Assembly: GCF_003351765.1 (NCBI RefSeq)
Contig: NZ_CP031229.1
Span: 3,658,001 to 3,722,000 of the forward strand
Source: Ornithinimicrobium avium
Lineage (GTDB): Bacteria; Actinomycetota; Actinomycetes; Actinomycetales; Dermatophilaceae
Length of the DNA stretch: 64,000 bases
Direction of reading: 5' to 3'
In this document: positions 24,849 through 37,522 of the stretch, piece by piece
Layout: each line of letters starts with the position of its first letter
Numbering within the stretch: the first letter of the stretch is position 1
Notes under the pieces: generated by a model
Database searches by the model: none
Told to the model about the DNA's origin: nothing
What the model saw: only the letters and a program-made list of their open reading frames with translations
Made by a program: the position numbers and the translations under genes

Positions 24849-25086
24849 GCAGAGAGCGACCGCACGTGTCGCAGCTTCGCGAGAAGCGACTGACGACAGA
24901 ACAGCACGACTGAGCAAGCACAACTGAACATCGCACGACGACAACAGCAGCACCCGACCCCCGCAGACGCGGGACGTCACCCCCGGCCGCGAGAGCCGGG
25001 GACCGCGGGCAGATGCCCACCAGGACATGAGGATGCGGACCGGTGCTGTCACCACACTCTCGCTCGATCATCAGGAGCACTGCCAG

Positions 25087-25464
25087 ATGGCACGACTCAT
25101 CGGTGTCGACCTGCCGCGCGACAAGCGCGTCGAGGTCGCTCTCACCTACATCTTCGGCGTGGGTCGCACCCGCGCCGACCAGACGCTCGCGGCGACGGGT
25201 GTCGACCCGTCCGTGCGTGTCAAGGACCTGACGGAGGAGCAGCTGGTCGCCCTGCGCGACCATCTCGAGGGCGCGTACCGCCTCGAGGGCGACCTGCGCC
25301 GTGAGGTGGCCGCCGACATCCGCCGCAAGCAGGAGATCGGCAGCTACCAGGGCCTGCGGCACCGTCGCGGCCTCCCGGTGCACGGTCAGCGCACCAAGAC
25401 CAACGCGCGGACCCGCAAGGGCCCCAAGCGCACCGTGGCCGGCAAGAAGAAGGCCACCCGCTAG
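25087..25464 (+). CDS. rpsM: 30S ribosomal protein S13
   Basis: S13 at the top of the 30S head contacts P-site tRNA and forms bridge B1. The 125-residue product has [30 protein letters not shown] and the basic C-terminus [30 protein letters not shown] 25087 has AGGAGCACTGCC upstream; an in-frame ATG 20 codons earlier lacks homology. Confidence 0.98.
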   Translation: MARLIGVDLPRDKRVEVALTYIFGVGRTRADQTLAATGVDPSVRVKDLTEEQLVALRDHLEGAYRLEGDLRREVAADIRRKQEIGSYQGLRHRRGLPVHGQRTKTNARTRKGPKRTVAGKKKATR

Positions 25465-25564
25465 GTCGGTCGGCCCCCCGACCACGGCGGACCCGCCGCC
25501 CCGGTGAACCGGGACCGCGACGTGTGCGCCACCGCATACTTGCTCTTCCACCAGGAGAAAACAC

Positions 25565-25990
25565 ATGCCACCCAAGAGCCGTCAGGCTACTGGCGCGCGC
25601 AAGACGCGCCGCAAGGAAAAGAAGAACGTCGCCCTCGGGCAGGCTCACATCAAGAGCACGTTCAGCAACACCATCATCTCGATCACCGACCCGACCGGTG
25701 CCGTCATCGCCTGGTCCTCCTCGGGCCAGGTCGGCTTCAAGGGTTCGCGCAAGTCGACGCCCTACGCCGCGCAGATGGCCGCCGAGGCGGCCGCCCGTCG
25801 CGCCATGGAGCACGGCATGCGCAAGGTCGACGTCTTCGTCAAGGGCCCGGGCTCGGGCCGCGAGACCGCGATCCGGTCGCTGACCGCCGCGGGCCTCGAG
25901 GTCGGCGCGATCTCCGACGTGACGCCCCAGGCGCACAACGGAGTCCGTCCCCCAAGAAGCGTCGCAACTAAGAGCACCGGAAGGAACTAG
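25565..25990 (+). CDS. rpsK: 30S ribosomal protein S11, C-terminus apparently frameshifted
   Basis: S11 lies on the 30S platform next to the mRNA exit. The first about 129 residues match the family, from the basic N-terminus through [18 protein letters not shown] and [13 protein letters not shown] to [13 protein letters not shown]. The frame then continues as [11 protein letters not shown] to a stop at 25990. Reading one base more in the C5 run at 25949-25953 gives PPKKRRN and a TAA at 25969-25971, which is what S11 normally has. The sequence therefore carries a one-base deletion or a sequencing error. The rpsD ATG at 26001 is ten bases past the present stop. Confidence 0.93.
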   Translation: MPPKSRQATGARKTRRKEKKNVALGQAHIKSTFSNTIISITDPTGAVIAWSSSGQVGFKGSRKSTPYAAQMAAEAAARRAMEHGMRKVDVFVKGPGSGRETAIRSLTAAGLEVGAISDVTPQAHNGVRPPRSVATKSTGRN

Positions 25991-26000
25991 GTAGACAACC

Positions 26001-26609
26001 ATGGCCCGTTACACCGGACCCATCACCAAGAAGTCCCGCCGGCTGAAGGTCGATCTCGTCGGCGGCGACAAGAACTTCGACCTGCGCCCGTTCCCGCCGG
26101 GGCAGCACGGCCGTCGCCGCACGCAGGAGAAGGAGTACCTCACCCAGTTGCAGGAGAAGCAGAAGGCCCGCTTCACCTACGGCGTGATGGAGAAGCAGTT
26201 CCGTCGCTACTACGCCGAGGCGGCCCGCCGCCCCGGCAAGACCGGCGCGAACCTGCTCGTCATCCTCGAGTCGCGTCTGGACAACGTCATCTACCGGGCC
26301 GGCCTGGCCCGCACCCGCCGCGCCGCCCGTCAGATGGTGACCCACGGTCACTTCATGGTCAACGGCCACCGGGTCGACGTCCCGTCCTACCGCGTCTCGC
26401 AGTACGACATCGTCGAGGTGCGCCCGCAGTCGGTCGAGACCTTCCCGATCCAGCTCGCTCGCGAGACCTACGGCGACCGTCCGGTCCCCGCCTGGATGAA
26501 GGTCGTCCCCGGCACCCTGCAGATCCTCATCCACCAGCTGCCCACGCGTGAGCAGATCGACACGATCCTCACCGAGCAGCTCATCGTGGAGCTCTACTCC
26601 AAGAACTAA
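26001..26609 (+). CDS. rpsD: 30S ribosomal protein S4
   Basis: S4 is a primary assembly protein and fidelity factor. The 202-residue product starts MARYTGPITKKSRRL and has the S4 RNA-binding domain (ESRLDNVIYRAGLARTRRAARQMVTHGHFMVNG, about residues 90-125). The N-terminal part lacks the four-cysteine zinc site, so it is the zinc-free form. It ends before a 270-base gap full of hairpins. Confidence 0.97.
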   Translation: MARYTGPITKKSRRLKVDLVGGDKNFDLRPFPPGQHGRRRTQEKEYLTQLQEKQKARFTYGVMEKQFRRYYAEAARRPGKTGANLLVILESRLDNVIYRAGLARTRRAARQMVTHGHFMVNGHRVDVPSYRVSQYDIVEVRPQSVETFPIQLARETYGDRPVPAWMKVVPGTLQILIHQLPTREQIDTILTEQLIVELYSKN

Positions 26610-26615
26610 GCGGGC

Positions 26616-26830
26616 GGGGGGCTCCGCCCCCCACCTGCCCCCCGACGGCCAGGAGCTCGCGTCGCTCGCGCGCTCCTGGCTGTTCCGGGGAATCCAGGGC
26701 TCGCGAGCTCGCCGGATTCCCCGGGCTCGCTCCGCGAGCGGGCAGGTATGCGGTCTTGCACCACATACCGGTCCGCTCACCGCCGCGGTCACGGACAGAG
26801 GTGACCGCGGTCAGCCGGCCGCAAGGCCGG
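26616..26830 (+). other. Cluster of six consecutive hairpins between rpsD and rpoA
   Basis: Perfect or near-perfect stems are: 26616-26622 with 26626-26632; 26648-26656 with 26672-26680; 26685-26695 with 26714-26724; 26725-26730 with 26734-26739; 26745-26754 with 26760-26769 (one mismatch); 26783-26792 with 26801-26810; plus CCGGCC-GCAA-GGCCGG at 26815-26830, a GNRA tetraloop, making seven if counted separately. None has a U tract. They cover almost the whole intergenic region and could act as terminator, processing site or regulatory leader of rpoA. Confidence 0.7.
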
Positions 26831-26879
26831 AGACGCACCGGGCGTCATATAGCGGTCGCCCGTGGAAAGGACACCACCA

Positions 26880-27902
26880 GTGCTCATCGCACAGCGCCCC
26901 ATCCTCTCCGAGGAGGTCGTGGCCGACAACCGGTCGCGGTTCGTCATCGAGCCGCTCGAGCCGGGCTTCGGCTACACCCTCGGCAACTCCCTGCGCCGGA
27001 CGCTGCTCTCCAGCATCCCCGGCGCCTCGTTGACCAGCATCCGCATCGACGGCGTGCTGCACGAGTTCTCCACCATCCCCGGGGTGAAGGAGGACGTCAC
27101 CGAGATCATCCTCAACCTCAAGAGCCTGGTCGTCTCCAGCGAGCACGACGAGCCCGTCGTGATGTACCTGCGCAAGCAGGGCGCCGGCGCGGTCACCGCG
27201 GCGGACATCGCCCCGCCGGCGGGCGTGGAGATCCACAACCCCGACCTGCACCTGGCGACCCTGAACGACTCGGGCAAGATCGAGATGGAGATGACCGTCG
27301 AGCGCGGTCGCGGCTACGTCTCCTCCCAGCAGAACAAGTCCGGCGACCAGGAGATCGGGCGCATCCCGGTCGACTCCATCTACAGCCCGGTCCTCGCCGT
27401 GACCTACAAGGTCGAGGCGACGCGTGTCGAGCAGCGCACCGACTTCGACCGTCTGGTCGTCGACGTGGAGACCAAGCACTCCGTCTCCCCGCGCGATGCG
27501 ATGGCCTCCGCCGGCAAGACCCTGGTCGAGCTCTTCGGCCTGGCGCGCGAGCTCAACGTCGAGGCCGAGGGCATCGAGATCGGCCCGGCCAACGGGGACG
27601 GGGCCCTGGCCTCCGACCTGGCGCTGCCGATCGAGGAGCTGGACCTGACCGTCCGCTCCTACAACTGCCTCAAGCGCGAGGGCATCCACTCCGTGGGCGA
27701 GCTCGTGGGCCGCAGCGAGGCCGATCTGCTGGACATCCGCAACTTCGGCGCGAAGTCCATCGATGAGGTCAAGGACAAGCTGGCCGAGATGGGCCTGGCG
27801 CTCAAGGACAGCCCCGCCGGCTTCGAGGGCGCGGCCGGCTACGAGGACGGGTCCTACGACGACGAGGGTGACACCGCGTTCGTCGAGGACGAGCAGTACT
27901 GA
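26880..27902 (+). CDS. rpoA: RNA polymerase alpha subunit
   Basis: Alpha nucleates RNA polymerase assembly and binds UP elements and activators. The 340-residue protein has the N-terminal domain ([29 protein letters not shown]) and, after a linker near residue 235, the C-terminal domain with [17 protein letters not shown] and [13 protein letters not shown]. The GTG at 26880 gives MLIAQRP, the usual actinobacterial start, with GAAAGGA upstream. The last 25 residues are an acidic tail. Confidence 0.98.
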   Translation: MLIAQRPILSEEVVADNRSRFVIEPLEPGFGYTLGNSLRRTLLSSIPGASLTSIRIDGVLHEFSTIPGVKEDVTEIILNLKSLVVSSEHDEPVVMYLRKQGAGAVTAADIAPPAGVEIHNPDLHLATLNDSGKIEMEMTVERGRGYVSSQQNKSGDQEIGRIPVDSIYSPVLAVTYKVEATRVEQRTDFDRLVVDVETKHSVSPRDAMASAGKTLVELFGLARELNVEAEGIEIGPANGDGALASDLALPIEELDLTVRSYNCLKREGIHSVGELVGRSEADLLDIRNFGAKSIDEVKDKLAEMGLALKDSPAGFEGAAGYEDGSYDDEGDTAFVEDEQY

Positions 27903-27930
27903 TATCTACTTCACCCGAGGAGTCTGTTAA

Positions 27931-28569
27931 ATGCCTGCACCCACCAAGGGTCCGCGCCTCGGCGGCGGTCCGGCGCACGAGCGCCTGATGCTGTCCAACC
28001 TGGCCGCCGCCCTGTTCGAGCACGACCGCATCACCACCACCGAGGCCAAGGCCAAGCGTCTGCGCCCGCTGGCCGAGCGGCTGATCACCTTCGCCAAGCG
28101 CGGCGATCTGCACAACCGCCGACGGGTCCTGTCCAGCATCCGGGACAAGGGCGTCGTCCACCGCCTCTTCACCGAGATCGCGCCGGACATGGCCGAGCGC
28201 GCCGGCGGCTACACCCGGATCACCAAGATCGCGCCGCGCAAGGGCGACAACGCCCCCATGGCCGTGATCGAGCTGGTCCGCGAGCCGGTCGCCAGGAAGG
28301 CCGTCGTCACCCAGGCGGAGGGCGCCACCAAGCGCGCCGCCAAGGACGCGCAGGCCGCGCAGGCCGCGCAGGCCGAGGTGGCTCCCGCCGCCCCGGCCGA
28401 GGTCGTCGAGGTCAACGAGACCGCCGCCGAGGACACCACCGAGGCCGCCATGGTCTCGGCCGGTGCCGACGACGCGCGCGACCCCGGCGCCGACAGCGGT
28501 CCGGCCACCGAGGACGGTCCGGCGCCCGAGGGCTCGGACGTCAAGGGCGACGCCGACGACGAGAGCTGA
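27931..28569 (+). CDS. rplQ: 50S ribosomal protein L17 with long C-terminal tail
   Basis: The L17 core covers residues 1-125 ([58 protein letters not shown]). The tail of about 85 residues is Ala/Glu/Asp-rich and ends in a segment reading [15 protein letters not shown], close to [14 protein letters not shown] in the L4 tail but stopping there. It may be a shortened copy of the same extension. Total length is 212 residues. It ends the alpha operon. Confidence 0.96.
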   Translation: MPAPTKGPRLGGGPAHERLMLSNLAAALFEHDRITTTEAKAKRLRPLAERLITFAKRGDLHNRRRVLSSIRDKGVVHRLFTEIAPDMAERAGGYTRITKIAPRKGDNAPMAVIELVREPVARKAVVTQAEGATKRAAKDAQAAQAAQAEVAPAAPAEVVEVNETAAEDTTEAAMVSAGADDARDPGADSGPATEDGPAPEGSDVKGDADDES

Positions 28570-28595
28570 GCCACCCGGTCGTCCCGGACCGACCA

Positions 28596-28630
28596 CGAGG
28601 CCGCCTTCCCTGACGGGGGAGGCGGCCTCG
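28596..28630 (+). terminator. Terminator after rplQ
   Basis: A ten-base perfect outer stem (28596-28605 with 28621-28630), extended by four more pairs after a one-base bulge, closes a short loop 27 bases after rplQ. TCGCGTC follows, not a U tract. Confidence 0.8.
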
Positions 28631-28659
28631 TCGCGTCGGCGGCAGGGCAGGATGGTGCC

Positions 28660-29532
28660 GTGCGGATCAGGATCGACCTCGCCTACGACGGCACCGACTT
28701 CTCCGGCTGGGCGCGCCAGCCCGGGCTGCGGAGCGTGGAGCAGACCCTCGCCGAGGGGCTGGGCACCGTCCTGCGCACCCCGCCCCCAAAGCTCACCGTC
28801 GGCGGGCGTACCGACGCCGGGGTACACGCCCGTGGCTCGGTGTGTCACCTCGAGGTCGACCCCCGGGTATGGCGTGCGCTGCCGGGACGTTCCGCCCGCC
28901 CCTCCGGTGAGGCGCTCGTCAGCAGGCTGCGCGGGGTGCTGCCCGGCGACGTGGTGGTGCGGGCGGCCACAGCGGTGCCTGGCACCTTCGACGCGCGGTT
29001 CTCGGCGCTGCGTCGGCGGTACACCTACCGGGTCTGCGACCGGCCACACCTGCTGGACCCGCTGCGGCGGCACGACACCGTGGTCTGGCGCCGTCCGCTC
29101 GACGTCGCCCTCATGGACGAGGCCGGGGGCACGCTCCTCGGGCTGCGCGACTTCGCGGCGTTCTGCCGCCGGCGCGACGGCGCCACCACCGTGCGGACGC
29201 TGCTCGCCCACGGTTGGTGGCGTGACGACACGGGCGTGCTGGTCGGCACGGTGGAGGCCGACGCCTTCTGCCACTCCATGGTGCGGGCGCTCGTCGGCTC
29301 GGTCGTGGCGGTCGGTGAGGGCCGTCGGCCTGTCGGCTGGCCGCTGGAGGTGCTGCGGGCCGGTCGACGCGACCCGGCGGTCCAGGTCATGCCGGCGCAC
29401 GGACTGTGCCTGGAGGAGATCTGCTATCCGGAGGGGGAGGAGGCGCTCGCGATCCGGGACCGGGAGAGCCGGGCCGTCCGTTCCCTGAACGACCCGCAGG
29501 TCGGGCAGGAAGGAGACGCTCCTACCGGCTAG
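28660..29532 (+). CDS. truA: tRNA pseudouridine(38-40) synthase
   Basis: TruA isomerises uridines 38-40 in the tRNA anticodon arm. The 290-residue product has MRIRIDLAYDGTDFSGWARQPG and the catalytic motif GGRTDAGVHARG with Asp52. The C-terminal FCHSMVRALVGSVVAVG block is also present. GTG 28660 gives the standard N-terminus; RBS is weak (GGCAGGATGG). truA after rplQ is a conserved order. Confidence 0.95.
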   Translation: MRIRIDLAYDGTDFSGWARQPGLRSVEQTLAEGLGTVLRTPPPKLTVGGRTDAGVHARGSVCHLEVDPRVWRALPGRSARPSGEALVSRLRGVLPGDVVVRAATAVPGTFDARFSALRRRYTYRVCDRPHLLDPLRRHDTVVWRRPLDVALMDEAGGTLLGLRDFAAFCRRRDGATTVRTLLAHGWWRDDTGVLVGTVEADAFCHSMVRALVGSVVAVGEGRRPVGWPLEVLRAGRRDPAVQVMPAHGLCLEEICYPEGEEALAIRDRESRAVRSLNDPQVGQEGDAPTG

Positions 29533-29542
29533 GTTGGAGGAC

Positions 29543-30517
29543 ATGCTCGCCGCCTACGCCGAGACCGTCTCCGCCGACGACCCGCTCTCGGGGCTGGTGG
29601 TGGGCGAGCGGCCCCAGCCCGAGCAGCGCGACGGTTGGACCGTCCTGCCCGTCGTGGCCGCCGGCCTCAACCACCACGACCTGTGGTCCTTGCGCGGCGT
29701 CGGCCTGCCGCAGGAGCGGCTGCCGATGATCCTCGGCTGTGACGCGGTCGTGCGCCACCCTGAGCACGGCGAGGTGGTGGTGCTACCGGTCGTGACCGGC
29801 ACCCCCGGCTGGGCCGACGACATCACCCTCGACCCACGCCGCTCGTTGCTCTCCGAGCTGCACCAGGGCACCCTGGCCGAGCGGGTGGCGGTGCCGGACG
29901 GGCACTGGGCCCCGCGGCCTGATCACCTCAGCGCCGTCGAGGCGGCCGCGCTGTCGACCACCTGGTTGACGGCATACCGGATGCTCTTCCGCAACGCGGC
30001 GGTCCGCCCCGGCGACACCGTCCTCGTGCAGGGGGCCGGCGGTGGTGTGGCGACCGCCCTGGTGCAGCTCGGCGCGGCGGCCGGGCTGAACGTGTGGGTG
30101 ACGAGCAGGGACGAGGGCAAGGCGGAGCGGGCCCTCGGCCTGGGCGCTCAGCAGGCCTTCGCCACGGGGGAGCGGCTGCCGGCCCGGGTCGACGCGGTCC
30201 TGGAGAGCGTGGGAGCGGCGACCTGGTCGCACTCCGTCAACGCGCTGCGCCCCGGCGGGACGATCGTCATCTGCGGGGCGACCTCCGGCGACGCCCCCGA
30301 GCGTGCCGAGCTGACCAAGATCTTCTTCAAGCAGCTGCGCGTCGTCGGCTCGACGATGGGCACGCTGGCCGAGCTGCGGCAGCTGTGCAGCTTCGTCACC
30401 GCCACCGCCCTGCGGCCCGTCCTCGACCGCACCTACCCGCTGGACCGGACCGCCGAGGCTCTGGCGCAGCTGGAGAGCGGCCACGTCGTCGGCAAGATCG
30501 GCATCGAGGTGGCGTGA
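29543..30517 (+). CDS. Zinc-type (MDR superfamily) dehydrogenase/reductase
   Basis: The 324-residue product has the medium-chain dehydrogenase layout: an N-terminal GroES-like domain (VVAAGLNHHDLWSLRGVGLP, ILGCDAVVRH) and a Rossmann domain with VLVQGAGGGVATALVQLGAAAGLNVWVTSR near residue 155, ending SGHVVGKIGIEV. The usual structural-zinc four-cysteine loop is absent, and only a partial catalytic-zinc set is visible, so it may be a zinc-free quinone-reductase-like enzyme. ATG 29543 has GGAGG two bases upstream, as for infA; a TTG at 29534 is the alternative. Substrate is unknown. It starts 11 bases after truA. Confidence 0.8.
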   Translation: MLAAYAETVSADDPLSGLVVGERPQPEQRDGWTVLPVVAAGLNHHDLWSLRGVGLPQERLPMILGCDAVVRHPEHGEVVVLPVVTGTPGWADDITLDPRRSLLSELHQGTLAERVAVPDGHWAPRPDHLSAVEAAALSTTWLTAYRMLFRNAAVRPGDTVLVQGAGGGVATALVQLGAAAGLNVWVTSRDEGKAERALGLGAQQAFATGERLPARVDAVLESVGAATWSHSVNALRPGGTIVICGATSGDAPERAELTKIFFKQLRVVGSTMGTLAELRQLCSFVTATALRPVLDRTYPLDRTAEALAQLESGHVVGKIGIEVA

Positions 30518-30605
30518 CGTAGGCCCACGCCCACCAGCCCGCAGGCCTCTGACCTGCACTGACCCGCGGTCCCCACCGCCGCCGCAGGTGGGTCCTCCGC
30601 GCGGT

Positions 30606-30634
30606 TTGGACCCCGGCTCGTGGGGGTGTACAGT
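30606..30634 (+). promoter_or_regulatory. Putative rrn promoter
   Basis: TTGGAC at 30606-30611 and TACAGT at 30629-30634 lie 17 bases apart, close to the sigma-70 consensus, about 300 bases before 16S rRNA. It is the best promoter match in the 420-base region between the dehydrogenase and 16S. Confidence 0.6.
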
Positions 30635-30639
30635 AGGTC

Positions 30640-30936
30640 TTCGCCGCCCACGGAAGTGGGAAGCGGCATCCCAGCCAGGAAGTCCTGGCCCCAGCTCGAC
30701 GATCCGGACACGGATTTGGAGCACGGGGACTGGTCAGGTCGGCTGGAGAGGTTGCCCCGGACGGGAGGCCCGCACAGCGGGCGGAACGACGGTGTGCGTC
30801 CGATCTTTGAGAACTCAACAGCGTGTCAGATTATTGATGCCATAGTTTATTTTGTGCTGCTGCGTCGTGCCGCCCCCGGTGGGGCGTGGTAGCTTTTTTG
30901 TCAGGAATCTGTTCTCTTTGGTAAGAGTTTAGGTTT
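30640..30936 (+). other. rRNA operon leader
   Basis: The leader contains TTTGAGAACTCAACAGCG at 30805-30822, a sequence I recognise from actinobacterial rRNA leaders, and a T-rich segment with GTTCTCTTTGG near 30911 that resembles a boxA antitermination site. No coding region is supported. Confidence 0.5.
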
Positions 30937-36021
<5,085 letters not shown>

Positions 36022-36117
36022 GGTCTCTCGAGATACGAACACGCCCCGACCGGCACCCACCCGCCCCGTGCGGGCAGGCGCCCGGCACGCGCGGCAACGT
36101 TCGAACAACTCGATAGT

Positions 36118-36237
36118 GTTACGGCGGTCATAGCGTCAGGGAAACGCCCGGTCACATTCCGAACCCGGAAGCTAAGCCTGACAGCGCCGATGGTACTGCA
36201 CCGGAGACGGTGTGGGAGAGTAGGACACCGCCGGACC
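36118..36237 (+). rRNA. rrf: 5S ribosomal RNA
   Basis: The 120-base gene begins GTTACGGCGGTCATAGCG and ends GGACACCGCCGGACC, whose ends pair as helix I. The conserved CCGAACCCGGAAGCTAAG loop is at about 36160. It is the last gene of the rrn operon. Confidence 0.96.
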
Positions 36238-36248
36238 AACATTGGTAT

Positions 36249-36286
36249 TGTGCCCCCGCACCGACATCGCTCGGTGCGGGGGCACA
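36249..36286 (+). terminator. Terminator of the rrn operon
   Basis: A perfect 16-base stem (36249-36264 with 36271-36286) closes a CATCGC loop 11 bases after 5S rRNA. GTCATG follows. Confidence 0.9.
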
Positions 36287-36321
36287 GTCATGTCCGGATC
36301 CGCGCGTGCCAGAATGGCCCG

Positions 36322-37425
36322 ATGCTGGTACGGATGTTTGAGCCGATGACCCTGCGCGGGCTCACCGTGCAGGGACGGGTGTGGGTGTCGCCGATGTGCC
36401 AGTACAGCTGCCTCCCCTCCGAGCCGGGCTTCGTCACCGACTGGCACCTGGCCCACCTCACCTCCTTCGCCGTCGGGGGTGCGCCGATGATCGTCACCGA
36501 GGCCACGGCCGTCACCAACGAAGGGCGAATCTCGCCGTGGGACGCCGGGCTGTGGGAGGACCAGCACATCCGCGGCTGGGAGCGGGTCGTCACCCAGGTG
36601 CACCGGGTCGGCTCCAGGATCGGGGTGCAGCTCTCGCACGCTGGCCGGAAGGGATCGGTCTACGCGCCGTTCCACCGCCGTTCCGGGAGCGTGCCGGCGG
36701 AGGAGGGCGGCTGGGCCACGGTGGGTCCGGGTGAGGATGCGTTCGGCGCCTACGCGGGCCCGCGGGCACTGTCCGTCGAGGAGCTCGACGGGATCGTCCG
36801 CTCGTTCGCCCACGCGGCCCGGCGTGCGGTGACCGCCGGTTTCGACGCGGTAGAGATCCACGCGGCCCACGGCTACCTGCTCGCGCAGTTCCTCAGCCCT
36901 CTGGTCAACAAGCGCACGGACGGCTACGGGGGTGACGACGAGGGACGACGCCGGCTGACCTACGAGGTGGTGGAAGCCGTCCGTGCGGTCCTGCCCGAAC
37001 GCATCCCCGTTCTCGTGCGGGTCTCGGCGACCGACTGGAGCGAGGAGTCCCCCGGTGGGGTCACCGGCGATCTCCGGCGCACCGTCGAGCTCGCGCGGGG
37101 GCTGGAGGATCGAGGGGTGGATCTCGTGGACGTCTCGACCGGCGGCAACGTGCCTGACCCGACCATCCCTGTCGGGCCCGGCTACCAGACCCGGTTCGCC
37201 CATGCCCTGCGCACCGACGTGGGGATCCCGATCGCCACGGTCGGGATGATCACCCAGGCGCGGCAGGCGGAGCACGTCATCGCCACCGGGCAGGCCGACG
37301 TGGTCTCGCTGGCCCGGGCCGCCCTGGCCGACCCGCACTGGTGGCACCGTGCCGCCCACGAGCTCGGCCACGAGCTGCCCTGGCCGCCGCAGTACCGCCG
37401 GGTCCTCGACCGGCACGTGTTCTGA
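36322..37425 (+). CDS. NADPH-dependent flavin oxidoreductase, Old Yellow Enzyme family (YqjM-like)
   Basis: The 367-residue TIM-barrel flavoenzyme reduces activated C=C bonds with NAD(P)H. It has SPMCQYSC with Cys26 and the substrate-binding pair H180 and H183 (HAAHGYLLAQF), the hallmarks of the thermophilic-like YqjM/NamA class. The C-terminal GQADVVSLARAALADPHWWHRAA block binds FMN phosphate. ATG 36322 makes the cysteine residue 26 as in YqjM; ATG 36334 is an alternative. Upstream in-frame sequence overlaps 5S rRNA and is not coding. It is a lone gene, so the natural substrate is unknown. Confidence 0.9.
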   Translation: MLVRMFEPMTLRGLTVQGRVWVSPMCQYSCLPSEPGFVTDWHLAHLTSFAVGGAPMIVTEATAVTNEGRISPWDAGLWEDQHIRGWERVVTQVHRVGSRIGVQLSHAGRKGSVYAPFHRRSGSVPAEEGGWATVGPGEDAFGAYAGPRALSVEELDGIVRSFAHAARRAVTAGFDAVEIHAAHGYLLAQFLSPLVNKRTDGYGGDDEGRRRLTYEVVEAVRAVLPERIPVLVRVSATDWSEESPGGVTGDLRRTVELARGLEDRGVDLVDVSTGGNVPDPTIPVGPGYQTRFAHALRTDVGIPIATVGMITQARQAEHVIATGQADVVSLARAALADPHWWHRAAHELGHELPWPPQYRRVLDRHVF

Positions 37426-37460
37426 GCGCTGGCAGGCGCGGCCCGCCCGGCCGTTCCTCG

Positions 37461-37498
37461 CCCACGCCCTTGGGGGCGTGGCGCTCTGCGCCACGCCC
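37461..37498 (+). promoter_or_regulatory. Alternative hairpins between the OYE gene and the pullulanase gene
   Basis: GGGCGTGGCGC at 37474-37484 pairs perfectly with GCGCCACGCCC at 37488-37498 around a TCT loop. The same middle strand (GGGGCGTGG, 37473-37481) can instead pair with CCCACGCCC at 37461-37469. The arrangement may be only a terminator for the upstream gene, or an attenuator for the downstream one. Confidence 0.5.
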
Positions 37499-37522
37499 GT
37501 ACGGTCAGGGCAGGATGGGACG

